Source of the DNA: Verrucomicrobiota bacterium
GTDB lineage: Bacteria > Verrucomicrobiota > Verrucomicrobiia > Chthoniobacterales > Terrimicrobiaceae
Reading direction: 5' to 3'
DNA: 22,482 nucleotides
Assembly: GCA_026398285.1 (NCBI GenBank)
Contig: JAPLTI010000121.1
Span: 1 to 22,482 of the forward strand
Shown: in pieces, positions 1 through 8,568 of the stretch
How the letters are laid out: every line of letters starts with the position of its first letter
How positions within the stretch are numbered: the first letter of the stretch is position 1
Notes under the pieces: model-generated
Database searches by the model: none
The model's input: only the letters and a program-made list of their open reading frames with translations
Told to the model about the DNA's origin: nothing
Position numbers and translations under genes: made by a program

Positions 1-606
1 GCTTATGCCCATGCGGGCGGCCACGGCGTCCATGCGTTCATCGATCCAGAAGGACTGCTCCAACTCCCGGCCGTAAGCCAAAATCCTTGCCTCGGCTGTG
101 CGGGTGGTGCTGGTTTGCTCGGTGAGTCGAGCCGCCCCAACCACCAATTGCATGGCCAGACTCAGGCTCAATTCTTGGGAACCGATGCCACCTTGCCGGG
201 ATTCAAAAACAATGCGGCGCAGGGCACTGAATGCCTGATCGACAAATAGACCGTCTTCGATGATGCGGCTGTTTCCGAACACCGCATCGAGCAAATCCTG
301 CGAGGGAAAAACCTTTCGGCGCAGACAGAGCGCGTAGAGCGTGAGCGGATCGGCAGGATTATCCTCCAAGCGATGCTCGGTGCCTTCGGGAACGGAAATC
401 AGAACAGGTGCCCGAAGCTCATGGGTTCTGCCTCGCAGATGAAAGGCGCCTTGCCCTTCGAAGATGAGAATCCATTTCGGGAAGGCGTCTTTGCGCCAAT
501 CCATGAAAAATTCCGCGCTGTGGTGGCTTTCGATCACAGCCACTCCGTTTGCTCCAAAAACAGGTTCAACCGGGCGGTTGGTGAGATTTTTTCGGGATTT
601 CGGCAC
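1..606 (-). CDS. AraC-family transcriptional regulator, N-terminal part (runs off the left edge)
   Basis: The minus-strand frame is open from the GTG at 606 to the window edge (202 codons). Residues about 25-100 read as the small-molecule-binding cupin domain of AraC-type activators, with stretches such as FPKWILIFEGQGAFHLRG and APVLISVPEGTEHRL. A helical linker follows, and the last residues visible (FWIDERMDAVAARMGIS) match the first helix of the AraC DNA-binding domain, so both HTH motifs lie beyond the window. The start is uncertain: the frame stays open upstream, with an ATG at 699 and a TTG nearer. GTG 606 is preferred because it leaves an intergenic space before the divergent Rieske oxygenase gene at 703. 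By position it probably controls that oxygenase operon and senses its substrate; this is inference. Confidence 0.75.
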   Translation of the reverse strand, partial: MPKSRKNLTNRPVEPVFGANGVAVIESHHSAEFFMDWRKDAFPKWILIFEGQGAFHLRGRTHELRAPVLISVPEGTEHRLEDNPADPLTLYALCLRRKVFPSQDLLDAVFGNSRIIEDGLFVDQAFSALRRIVFESRQGGIGSQELSLSLAMQLVVGAARLTEQTSTTRTAEARILAYGRELEQSFWIDERMDAVAARMGIS

Positions 607-702
607 GGATGTTTTTTCAATATTTTGCCCGAACTGCAAATGACATTTTCTCGCGCCTGCAAACGCCTCCCAACAAGCTGGCGCTCCATCCCTCTCCATT
701 CC
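607..702. promoter_or_regulatory. Divergent intergenic region between the AraC-type gene and the Rieske operon
   Basis: About 96 bases separate the two divergent starts, so promoters for both directions and any AraC-type operator should lie here. The left half is AT-rich (around 608-660) against the GC-rich surroundings. I could not assign convincing -35/-10 boxes or paired operator half-sites by eye. Confidence 0.3.
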
Positions 703-1749
703 ATGGCCACCGAATCCACCCCACTCTCCGAAGAATTGCCGTTTCAAATCCTCCGCTCCACATGGCAGCCTGTGGTGAACTCCGCCGACCTTCCTGCGGG
801 CAAGGTCACTGGCGCCACGCTGTTGGGGGAGTCTCTCGTCGTCGCCCGCTTTCCAGACGGCTCTCTACTCGCCGCGCGGAATGCGTGTCCTCACAAAGGC
901 TACGACCTCAGCAAGAGCCATATTTGCAATGGTCGTCTGCAGTGTGGATATCACGGCTGGCGCTTCAACAGCGCTGGCGAGTGTCAGGACATTCCGTCTC
1001 TGGTGAATCCTCCCGCCAACAAGCTCCAGCTTTCGCATCTGCAAAATTTCCCCGTTCAAGAGCGCTACGGCATGATCTGGGTGCGCCTCTCCGAGCACGA
1101 ATCCGCCCCGTTGCCCGAAGTGCCCGAGTTTGAAAATCCCGACTGGACCTACATCGTCGCGCCGCCGATGCGCTTCCAGTCAGGCTACCGCAGGGAAATC
1201 GAAAACTACCTCGACATGTCGCACTTCGCCTTTGCCCACAGCACGACGCTGGGCGTGGCGGCGAATCCCATCATTCCACCCATGAAGATCGAGGAGTATG
1301 AGGACGGATTTCTCATGGATGCGCCGTTCCCCGCGCTCGAGAGTCCGCACGAGCAGCCCGGCAAACTCCAGGAAGCCCACCGGCGCCGCCAGCGTTGCTA
1401 TTTGCCGAACTTCACCACCATCCGCCAAAGCTTCGCCGACGGCGACGAACGCGTGCTGGTGCACATCCCCAGCCCGATCTCACGCGAGGAATGCAATGTC
1501 TTCTGGGCCCTCGCCATCTCGCCCGGCTTCCGTGGTCCCGCGCCGGAATCCCAAGTCGAATTCGCCTCGGCCGTTCTCAATGAAGACCGCGAAATGTGTG
1601 AAAACCAAATCCCTCACGAGGTGCCGGTGAACCCTGTGAAAGGCGGCTGGGGCGTGCTGGTGATGCCCGGCGACACGCTCGCCAACACCTTCCAGAAAAC
1701 CCACCGCCAATGGCTCATGCGTTCCGCCAAGCAAGCCGTGCCGGTTTAA
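703..1749 (+). CDS. Rieske [2Fe-2S] non-heme iron oxygenase, VanA/PaO-like demethylase type
   Basis: 348 residues, the usual length for single-component oxygenase subunits of the vanillate O-demethylase (VanA) and pheophorbide oxygenase type. The N-terminal Rieske domain carries the cluster ligands C62-x-H64 and C81-x2-H84 (NACPHKG and LQCGYHGW). The catalytic domain has the mononuclear iron motif N168-x2-D171-x2-H174-x4-H179 (ENYLDMSHFAFAHSTTLG). Such enzymes use O2 and reductant to remove O- or N-methyl groups (releasing formaldehyde) or to hydroxylate rings; the substrate cannot be read from sequence. The reading frame is open back to 373, but homology starts at the ATG at 703, since the extra 110 residues overlap the divergent regulator. 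A methionine-synthase-like gene follows after 32 bases, suggesting an operon. No reductase partner is present in the window. Confidence 0.88.
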   Translation: MATESTPLSEELPFQILRSTWQPVVNSADLPAGKVTGATLLGESLVVARFPDGSLLAARNACPHKGYDLSKSHICNGRLQCGYHGWRFNSAGECQDIPSLVNPPANKLQLSHLQNFPVQERYGMIWVRLSEHESAPLPEVPEFENPDWTYIVAPPMRFQSGYRREIENYLDMSHFAFAHSTTLGVAANPIIPPMKIEEYEDGFLMDAPFPALESPHEQPGKLQEAHRRRQRCYLPNFTTIRQSFADGDERVLVHIPSPISREECNVFWALAISPGFRGPAPESQVEFASAVLNEDREMCENQIPHEVPVNPVKGGWGVLVMPGDTLANTFQKTHRQWLMRSAKQAVPV

Positions 1750-1781
1750 CCACCACTTCCAAAAAACCACCCCAAAAAACC

Positions 1782-1936
1782 ATGAAAAACCAAACCATCC
1801 CATCCACTCCTGAAATGACTGGCTCGCCGCGCTGCCCAGCGAGCAAGCCGTTCTCGACGCCACATCCGTCGTCATTTCCACCCAGCAACGCGCCGGCATC
1901 GATCTGCCCACCGACGGCGAGCTTTACCGCTTCGAT
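1782..1936 (+). pseudogene. Frameshifted N-terminal segment of the methionine-synthase-like gene
   Basis: An ATG at 1782, 32 bases after the Rieske stop, begins a plausible N-terminus (MKNQTIPSTPEMTGS), but this frame soon gives a Pro/Ser-rich nonsense peptide and stops at 1940. In the frame of the downstream protein, family-like sequence runs upstream of its first usable start: DWLAALPSEQ, then GIDLPTDGELYRFDVNH, directly continuous with the GTG at 1937. That frame meets a TGA just before DWLA. The two frames therefore belong to one ancestral gene, broken near 1815-1826. An assembly or base-calling error is an alternative to real decay. Confidence 0.65.
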
Positions 1937-2770
1937 GTGAACCATCCCGACACCAATGGAATGATCGAGTATTTCATCTCACGCATGGGAGGCATTTCCA
2001 CCGCCGTGGGATTGACCGATGCCAAAGCCTTCCGGGCAAAACAGGAAATGAGCTTCCGCCGCAAACCCGCCGGCGTCGTGCGCGGGCCGATCACCGAAGG
2101 CGTGCTCGACCTCGCCGAGGATTGCGCCCGCTCGGCATCTGTCGCCGGTGGCGCTTTTAAATTCACACTCACCAGCCCCTACATGCTGGCCCGCACGCTC
2201 CTCGACAACCACTACGGCAACTTCGAAGCGCTCACCATGGCCATCGCGGATGTCCTCGCAGCCCAAGTCGCCGATCTGCCCTGCGCCTGTGTGCAAGTGG
2301 ATGAAGCCAACATCCCCGGTAGCCCCGAAGGTGCACCCGTCGCACAAGCGGCCATCAACCGCATCCTCGATCAGGTGAAAGCCGAAAAGGCCGTGCATTT
2401 CTGCTTCGGCAACTACGGCGGCCAGACCATTCAAAAAGGCGAATGGAAGCATTTGCTGAATTTCCTCAACGGCTTGCACACCGACCACCTCGTGCTGGAA
2501 CTCGCCCACCGCCCGGAAACCGACCTCGATGTGCTCAAGGACATCGACCCCCGCATCAAGCTCGGCCTCGGCGTCATCGACATCAAAGTGAACCATGTCG
2601 AAACAGCCGACGAAGTGGCATCCCGCATCGACCGCGCCGTCAAAAAAGCCGGACCCGGCCGCGTCCGTTGGGTGCACCCCGACTGCGGATTCTGGATGCT
2701 CAAACGCTCCATCGCCGACCGCAAAATCGAAGCCCTCGTCGCCGGCCGCGACAAATATCTGGGCCGCTGA
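1937..2770 (+). CDS. Cobalamin-independent methionine synthase (MetE C-terminal)-like protein, 5'-truncated by a frameshift
   Basis: The 277-residue frame from GTG 1937 matches the UROD/MetE-like barrel of stand-alone B12-independent methionine synthase homologues (COG0620 type). The zinc ligands that activate the thiol acceptor are in place: H154-x-C156 (VHFCFGN), E188 (LVLELAHRP) and C250 (HPDCGFWML). The barrel is complete at the C-terminus, but the first roughly 40-50 family residues are encoded upstream in the same frame, behind a TGA and a frameshift, so 1937 is probably not the ancestral start. The protein would transfer a methyl group to a thiol; the true acceptor and donor are unknown. 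Co-directional with the Rieske oxygenase, it may handle one-carbon units released by demethylation (inference). It may now be a pseudogene. Confidence 0.7.
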   Translation: MNHPDTNGMIEYFISRMGGISTAVGLTDAKAFRAKQEMSFRRKPAGVVRGPITEGVLDLAEDCARSASVAGGAFKFTLTSPYMLARTLLDNHYGNFEALTMAIADVLAAQVADLPCACVQVDEANIPGSPEGAPVAQAAINRILDQVKAEKAVHFCFGNYGGQTIQKGEWKHLLNFLNGLHTDHLVLELAHRPETDLDVLKDIDPRIKLGLGVIDIKVNHVETADEVASRIDRAVKKAGPGRVRWVHPDCGFWMLKRSIADRKIEALVAGRDKYLGR

Positions 2771-2808
2771 CCGTCAAGGCGCTTTACCTCCCGCGACAAC
2801 TCCTCCCT

Positions 2809-2833
2809 AAGCCGCTCCACCGCAGGGCGGCTT
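2809..2833. terminator. Hairpin between convergent genes
   Basis: A perfect 7-bp inverted repeat (AAGCCGC at 2809-2815, GCGGCTT at 2827-2833) with an 11-base loop lies between the convergent ends of the methionine-synthase-like gene (2770) and the phosphatase gene (2883). There is no clear T-run, so a terminator role rests on position and stem only. Confidence 0.3.
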
Positions 2834-2882
2834 GTGGAGAGGGTTCCGCCTCCGGCATTCCGGTTGGCGGATTCTCGTCTGT

Positions 2883-5800
2883 CTATTTCTTAGCGGTGGA
2901 CTTTTTGGAGCCGCCTTGGATTTTTGCATTGCCCGTAAGTAAAGCTGCCGCTTTGGGATTGTTGCGTATTAGCTTTTCCAGTTTGGCGATATTGATTTTG
3001 CCACCTTCGGTCTTCAAACTCGGGGCGAGCTTGGCAATCTTCGACAAGGTTCCCTTGGAAACACCGAGAATCTCTGCAATCTGACCTGTCGTTTTGACCT
3101 TCACAGGATCCTTGGCTAATGCCTCTTGAACTTTGCTGCTGACAATGGCTTTCACTTCCTCGCGGGTTGTTGCACTGGAGACCGGTCTCTGAGCAAGGGG
3201 CACAGGTCGAGTCGGTGTCGGTGCAGGCGTCGGTGCAGGTGTTGGCTCAGGCTCAGGCTCTGACGATGCAGGAGGAGCAAATTCGAAGACTGCTACAGAT
3301 CCATTGTTACCGGTGCCTTCGTAACCGACCACGAGCAGGTTCTTGTCACTCGGATTGGTGCCAGCGCGGATGAACTTGATGGATTCTGGCGAGACGTAGG
3401 CCGCGCCGGAGTCTTGGGTGCTGGAGATGGTATTGAAATATCCCACAACCTTGACCTTGCTGAAGTTGGTGATGTCAAAGGCATAGATGCCGTTTTGACG
3501 CTCGGCACCCACGAAGGCGTAGTGGCGGCCACCAAGGAAGGCGTAGGCAATGGCCTCGGGCTCGGGACCTTTGTCGTCGGAGCGGGTATCGGTATTCGAA
3601 AGGTTTCCGCTATTGGTGTTGAAGGTTTCGGGATCGTTTGCGGCAGGAAACAACTCCAACGTGCTGCCGCTGTCATAAGCCAGCGTTCCATTAGCACTGT
3701 TCCAGATGGAGAAGCTGCGCGTGCCCATCATTGTCGGGAGGTCGATTTTACCATCAAGGTTGTCGTCTCCTTCGAAGCGAAGGAAGTTCAGGCGACCAAT
3801 ACCAGTGCTATTCGAGGTGTAGGTCGAGTTCGTGGCCAGGCTGTTTATGAAGTTTGCGGAAAGAGCAGAACCCCGGGCAATATCAACATCATCCGGGCGG
3901 GCATCGCCCTCGTTGGCGGTCAAAAGGAAGACCGATCCGCTGCGGCTGAAGTTGGCAATAGTGTCGGGCATCGGAAGACCATGAACCAAATCGTTGATGG
4001 CGATGGAGGTCGTGCTATTGGTTCCATCACGATCAGACGCGTCGATTAACTGCTCGATGGTGCCGAGTTCAAAGATCGCCGAGTATTTTGATTTGGCGAA
4101 ATCGAACACCGCGATCGCATTATTCTCTTGGAGCGTGACATAAGCCTTCGTATTCGTAGCTGTTGCATACTCCGGCTCGATATCAGCGAAATCCGGCGTT
4201 TTCGTCGTCAGGGTATCCAAGCGCGCATTGCGAAGACCATTAATGCTGGCTTCGGATGCCAAGTTTACAGAGGAGAAGTCAAAGGTTTTGACATTCGACT
4301 GAGTCAAGTTGCCCGCGTGAGCCGGCGTGGTCAGGCTGGAGATATCCACGATGCTGATCGAGCCGGGTCTATTGAAGGACTCGGGAACATTCTTATCGGT
4401 GGATCCGTATTCGCCTTCGTTCACCACCACGAGTTTGGTGCCATCAGGCGTGATGGTCACCGAGTCGGGGTGATAGCCAACCTCTAAGGTTTTAAGAATC
4501 ACACCTGATTCGATATCGAAAATGGCGATCCTACCGAGATCAGCCGCACCGGTTCCTGTTGGAATCACAGTGGCCACGCCAAATCCACGCTGATCCGCAA
4601 GGACGCTGGAGATGGAGTTGATATTTTGCGCCCCACCGAACACGCTGGCGAGGTCGACGGACGTGGAATTGCCGACAAGGGCTCCGGATGAAGAAACCGT
4701 GAGGATTTCCACTTTGTGGGTGCCGTTTCCAGAATTGGTAGTTAGGACTTTGCCATTGGCGTAGTCCACAATTTCTCCGCCGGTAGGAAGGCTTGCTCCG
4801 CCAAGGAATTTGATGGCTTGGAAGACATTGTCCTCAGCACGGAGATTGATTCGGAGCGTTTCCGTGTCGGTCCCATTGCCGTTTGAGGCGGTGACAATAA
4901 GGTCCTCGACTCCCCAGTCAGGAGGAGTGCCGCTGAGAAGACCGGTTGTCGAATTCAGAGTCAACCAGGAAGGCAAGGTGCTGGAGCTGAATGCTGTAGC
5001 GTAGTTGGCTGCCGTGAGCAGGTAGCTGAAGGGGACGCCTGCCTGGGCAACAGCCGCTTTGGGAATGGCATCGATCTGCGGCGCGGAACCTGGAGTGATT
5101 TGCGAAATACGGCGATCGAGGTCGACGGTTTTGTCTGAGGTTCCGAAAGGCGTCGTGCTGTGGAAGGCGAGGAGGTATTCGGCGAAGGCGTCCTGCTCGG
5201 TGCCGTTGCCCGCAAAGGTGCTGAGCGCGGGGAAGTTGCCCGGCAAGGCAGGTGTCAGCGTGCCGGAGTTGAGATCCTTACGGTCGTAGGATTCGACGCC
5301 ATTCAGGCGGGAGATATAAGGGAATGGGTAGTTGTCCCCGCCGAAGTCGGAACCGGTGGAGCCTGCATTGGCAAGGAAGTTGAGGGTAACCATGCGGATG
5401 AGGCGGTCTGGCTCAAGAACTTGCCCATTTGCAACGATGACATCTGTGGGGTTGCCTTGAGCGTCGGTGAGAGCCACATAGCGGATGCGGTCGCCGGCGT
5501 TGACTGCGGAGATGACATTATTGCTTGAAGTGTAGGTCTGTGCGGTGCGGCTCAAATCCGCTGCGGCGACGAGTCCCCCGAGTTGGCTGAACTGGCCGGG
5601 GGTGTTTCTTCCTGCAACACCGTGCTCGAGGAGCATTTTGAGTTGCGAAGCTTTGACTGTGAGGACAGTGAGCGCGTTGTTGAATTTAAGGGAATCCTCA
5701 ACATCGAGTCGGGAAATGTCGCCGGCAGTTTTGTTTGCCGTGAGATTTGCCTTGGTGGGCTGCAGGGTTCCGTTTGCACTGGTGCTACCAATGGCGTTTC

Positions 5801-6317
5801 TGATGCCGCCGCCGTTCTTGAGCGAGACGCGAGTGGTGGCGTCATATTGCTTGGCATACCAGAGGTTGGCATCGGCAGAGAGATTGCCGAAGTTGGTTTC
5901 CTGTTGGCGGACGGCGGTGCGGCGGCCTTCGAGGTAAACGGAGGACTTGCCGAGGATAAGACCATCTTTGCTGTTGATGACGGCACCGACAGCATCGGTG
6001 AGGGCCTTGACAGTTCCGCCACGGGTGCCCGCTGCGTAGGCATTGTTGGAATCCGAGCCCCAGACGGAGGTGACTTTTGCGGCCGTTGCAGGAATCGTAT
6101 CGCCACCGGTTCCCACGATTTCACCATTGGCGTTGAAATCGACCAAGAGGCGACCGAGGTATTGGTATTGGCCGTCTGTGCTGACAACGGCGACGGTTCT
6201 GTTGCCTTTATCGGTAGTCAAGTATGGGTAGGTGCCTGCGGCGGTATCTCCCGGCAAAAGATTAGCCGAGTCATTGGCATAGATCGTTCCCGATCCGCCG
6301 GCTACGATGATATCCAC
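2883..6317 (-). CDS. 3' part of a broken secreted phosphatase gene: 5'-nucleotidase, Ig-like, choice-of-anchor I, HTH-like tail
   Basis: 1144 residues from the first usable start, but nucleotidase homology in this frame begins upstream, around 6390 (KIILATQLQQIENEKGLASK), so this is the downstream half of a split gene. In order: the end of a calcineurin-like metallophosphoesterase domain (VDIIVAGGSGT); a 5'-nucleotidase C-terminal domain (about 95-350; SLKNGGGIRNAIG, GDRIRYVAL); an Ig-like putative-binding domain (about 410-495; LPSWLTLNSTTGLLSGTP); a long beta-propeller-like choice-of-anchor I region (about 500-1015; VTITPDGTKLVVVNEGEYG); a Glu/Pro then Thr/Pro/Ala linker (about 1018-1050); and a 93-residue basic tail with an HTH-like stretch (about 1076-1097) ending GGSKKSTAKK. 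It would have been exported and scavenged phosphate from nucleotides and organic phosphates. Without the upstream half it has no signal peptide. Confidence 0.75.
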   Translation of the reverse strand: MDIIVAGGSGTIYANDSANLLPGDTAAGTYPYLTTDKGNRTVAVVSTDGQYQYLGRLLVDFNANGEIVGTGGDTIPATAAKVTSVWGSDSNNAYAAGTRGGTVKALTDAVGAVINSKDGLILGKSSVYLEGRRTAVRQQETNFGNLSADANLWYAKQYDATTRVSLKNGGGIRNAIGSTSANGTLQPTKANLTANKTAGDISRLDVEDSLKFNNALTVLTVKASQLKMLLEHGVAGRNTPGQFSQLGGLVAAADLSRTAQTYTSSNNVISAVNAGDRIRYVALTDAQGNPTDVIVANGQVLEPDRLIRMVTLNFLANAGSTGSDFGGDNYPFPYISRLNGVESYDRKDLNSGTLTPALPGNFPALSTFAGNGTEQDAFAEYLLAFHSTTPFGTSDKTVDLDRRISQITPGSAPQIDAIPKAAVAQAGVPFSYLLTAANYATAFSSSTLPSWLTLNSTTGLLSGTPPDWGVEDLIVTASNGNGTDTETLRINLRAEDNVFQAIKFLGGASLPTGGEIVDYANGKVLTTNSGNGTHKVEILTVSSSGALVGNSTSVDLASVFGGAQNINSISSVLADQRGFGVATVIPTGTGAADLGRIAIFDIESGVILKTLEVGYHPDSVTITPDGTKLVVVNEGEYGSTDKNVPESFNRPGSISIVDISSLTTPAHAGNLTQSNVKTFDFSSVNLASEASINGLRNARLDTLTTKTPDFADIEPEYATATNTKAYVTLQENNAIAVFDFAKSKYSAIFELGTIEQLIDASDRDGTNSTTSIAINDLVHGLPMPDTIANFSRSGSVFLLTANEGDARPDDVDIARGSALSANFINSLATNSTYTSNSTGIGRLNFLRFEGDDNLDGKIDLPTMMGTRSFSIWNSANGTLAYDSGSTLELFPAANDPETFNTNSGNLSNTDTRSDDKGPEPEAIAYAFLGGRHYAFVGAERQNGIYAFDITNFSKVKVVGYFNTISSTQDSGAAYVSPESIKFIRAGTNPSDKNLLVVGYEGTGNNGSVAVFEFAPPASSEPEPEPTPAPTPAPTPTRPVPLAQRPVSSATTREEVKAIVSSKVQEALAKDPVKVKTTGQIAEILGVSKGTLSKIAKLAPSLKTEGGKINIAKLEKLIRNNPKAAALLTGNAKIQGGSKKSTAKK

Positions 6318-6384
6318 CCCGTCGAGCTTGGAGGCGAGGCCTTTTTCATTCTCGATTTGTTGGAGCTGGGTTGCGAGGATGATC

Positions 6385-8568
6385 TTATTGCATCCTGTGC
6401 GTGGCGTTTGTGCTCACATAGGTGGAATCCGTGGAGGGATTTGCCCGGAATCTGAAAACGGGAAGCGATGCGGAAGTGGTGCGTGCGGCGAGTGCGGACT
6501 CGGTCGATGGCACGGCGCTGAAGTCGAGGTTTGCGCTCAAGTAGGGGAAGGAGGCTCCGTAGTGGCGGAGTTTGGATAGCCCGCCGGAGCGGACATCGGG
6601 CAGGATGATGCTGGCGAACTCTGTGGAGCCGAGGTCAAACTCATGGTTGCCGATACAGGAGGCGTCGAAGCCGATGGCATTGAGAATGGCGATGTCGGGA
6701 CGGCCGGCGCTCTCACGAAGGTCGGTCGCCGTGCCATTCGCATTGAACCCGAAAAGTTGTCCGAGGGCGAGTTTAAGGGAATCCTTTGTCGTGGCGTCGT
6801 TGCCAGCCGAGAGGAAAGCGCCGGGGATAAAGGTGTCACCGGCAGCGATCGTCACAGACGCGTCCACCTCGGTGCTGTCTTCGAGTTTATCAACGAGCGC
6901 TGCAAAGCGGGGCGCGGTTTCGAGAGAGATGACATCCGCTTCCATATCCGAGGCGTGGAGGACTTGCAGTCGGTAATCATTTTCCTCGGTGGTGGTTGCA
7001 TTGATGGAGAGTGTGGTAGGAGTGGCAGAGGCAATCTCGATGGGTTGCACTTTCCAATCTTTTTGTCCGGCACCGGTCTGCTTGAGGTAATACTTCGCGA
7101 GCACTTTCTCGGGAGTGAAGGTGACATCGAGGAAGCCGCGGTTGGCGAGGTTGGCGAATTTCAAGCCTGGGCTGTAACCAAGGAAAAGCTGGCGCAGAAT
7201 GTCTTCTTGGCCGGGGAAGTATTTTTCAATGCCTGGAGCGGAAACGCCCGGTGTTGCCAATTCAATTCCAGCCACGGTGCCCTGAGGAGCAAGGCCAGCC
7301 GATGTAGGGGACATCGTCTTGAGTTGGTTAGACCACGCATTGTGCGTGTCTCCAGAAAATACGAAGAGTTTCTTGTTGAGGGACAATGCTGTTTGGAGAA
7401 TCGTTTCCCGGTCTTTGCCGTAGCCATCCCAAGCGTCTTCGTTGTAGGGAAGAGCGTTGGCGTTGGTATAAACGGCTTGTTCCGTGGCATTCAGGGAATT
7501 GAATGGCATGCCTGCGGCCATTTTGGCGACCGGAGTCAGATATTTCGCAATCGTGGCGGGATTCACGGTGCCCCCGGCGAGTTCCAAGAGGAGTTCGGCT
7601 GGCATGACCATGTTGCCCATGAGAACTTGTTGGCCAAGCACTTGGTAGGTAGCATTGGATGTCGCCATTTCGTTTTGCAGCCACTCGAGTTGGGTTGCAC
7701 CGAGGAGGGTGCGATTGCCGGAATACATTTCGACGACGTTGGCATAGACCAACTCATTGGCAACCGGTGTGGCCAAGGCGGCGCCGAAGGTGGGGAGATC
7801 GGACTGAGAGGCAGGAGGAGTCAATCCATAAGTCGAGGCGTAGGATGCTGTCAGCGTGGAATTTGACAAAATCTGACCGATTCGGGCTTGGACATCGGCG
7901 GAAGTGGGAGCGAGGGCGATTTGTTTGTCTCTGCCGGTAAGGCGCGTCTCGAGCATATGAAGGGAAACGAGATTGCCGAAATCGAAAGAGCGGTAAGCTT
8001 CCTTGCGATTGCCGCTGACTGGTTCGCGAATGGGCATCCACTCATAGTAGGCTTGGAGGGCGGCCGTAACGCGATCGCTCCAGGTGCCTTCGGTGCCTTC
8101 CGTGTGATTTTGAGCGCCGTCTTTGTAGGCATCATTCGCGGTCTCATGGTCGTCCCAGATGGCAATGAGCGGGGCGGAGGCGCGAGCGGATTGGAGGGAG
8201 TTTTGCCGATGGTATTGAGCGTAGCGGGCGCGGTAGTCCGCGAGAGTCAGGAGTTCGCCATTGGGCTCGAATCCAACCGAGGCGGCCAGAGATTCCGCTG
8301 CGGAATATCCACCGGGACCATATTCGTAAATGTAGTCTCCGACATGGACGAGAGCGTCGAAATCGCCTTTGCGGGCGACTTTGTCATAGGCATAGAATGG
8401 ATCCGCAGTGATATTCGAACAGCTGAACAAGGCAAGGCGCACGGAATTCACAGACCCGGTCGGAAGGGTTTTGGTTCTTCCCACCGGCGAGATGGCGGCA
8501 CCGGCATTGGTGGTGAAGCGATAGAAGTATTCCGTTCCGGCTTGGAGACCCGTGGCGATGAGCTTCAC
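6385..8568 (-). CDS. 5' part of the same broken gene: PhoD-like alkaline phosphatase plus start of a 5'-nucleotidase domain
   Basis: 727 residues from GTG 8568. The PhoD catalytic core is well preserved: LALFSCSN, DALVHVGDYIYEY, PLIAIWDDHETANDAYKDG and KLFVFSGDTHNAW, giving the expected metal and phosphate ligands. From about residue 550 a calcineurin-like 5'-nucleotidase begins (LQVLHASDMEADV, AAGDTFIPG, IGNHEFDLG) and breaks off after STNATHRMQ at 6385. The missing central block of that domain (the segment around the usual VGATTP motif) is not found, and nucleotidase sequence resumes in another frame within a few bases. The N-terminus is also damaged: PhoD sequence (TTENNFTVKLIATGLQ) continues upstream of the GTG to a TGA at 8635-8637, and no signal peptide or N-terminal Fn3-like segment is found in any frame further upstream. 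Probably a decaying pseudogene with the following ORF; in life a phosphodiesterase/monoesterase of the periplasm or cell surface. Confidence 0.78.
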   Translation of the reverse strand: MKLIATGLQAGTEYFYRFTTNAGAAISPVGRTKTLPTGSVNSVRLALFSCSNITADPFYAYDKVARKGDFDALVHVGDYIYEYGPGGYSAAESLAASVGFEPNGELLTLADYRARYAQYHRQNSLQSARASAPLIAIWDDHETANDAYKDGAQNHTEGTEGTWSDRVTAALQAYYEWMPIREPVSGNRKEAYRSFDFGNLVSLHMLETRLTGRDKQIALAPTSADVQARIGQILSNSTLTASYASTYGLTPPASQSDLPTFGAALATPVANELVYANVVEMYSGNRTLLGATQLEWLQNEMATSNATYQVLGQQVLMGNMVMPAELLLELAGGTVNPATIAKYLTPVAKMAAGMPFNSLNATEQAVYTNANALPYNEDAWDGYGKDRETILQTALSLNKKLFVFSGDTHNAWSNQLKTMSPTSAGLAPQGTVAGIELATPGVSAPGIEKYFPGQEDILRQLFLGYSPGLKFANLANRGFLDVTFTPEKVLAKYYLKQTGAGQKDWKVQPIEIASATPTTLSINATTTEENDYRLQVLHASDMEADVISLETAPRFAALVDKLEDSTEVDASVTIAAGDTFIPGAFLSAGNDATTKDSLKLALGQLFGFNANGTATDLRESAGRPDIAILNAIGFDASCIGNHEFDLGSTEFASIILPDVRSGGLSKLRHYGASFPYLSANLDFSAVPSTESALAARTTSASLPVFRFRANPSTDSTYVSTNATHRMQ

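Noticed and set aside
373..702. 110-residue N-terminal extension of the Rieske oxygenase frame
   Set aside because: It has no Rieske homology and lies antisense to the convincing AraC-type cupin domain; the ATG at 703 starts the family-like sequence.
6385..6395. Programmed ribosomal frameshift joining the two phosphatase ORFs
   Set aside because: There is no slippery heptamer, and part of the nucleotidase domain is missing at the junction, so a deletion is the better explanation.
5583..6455. Plus-strand open frame of 290 residues
   Set aside because: Antisense to the nucleotidase domain; composition is typical of a shadow frame and it crosses the break between the two phosphatase ORFs.
6643..7866. 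Long plus-strand open frame of 407 residues
   Set aside because: It is antisense to the PhoD catalytic region with all its motifs on the minus strand; the plus translation has no recognisable domain and is a codon-bias shadow.
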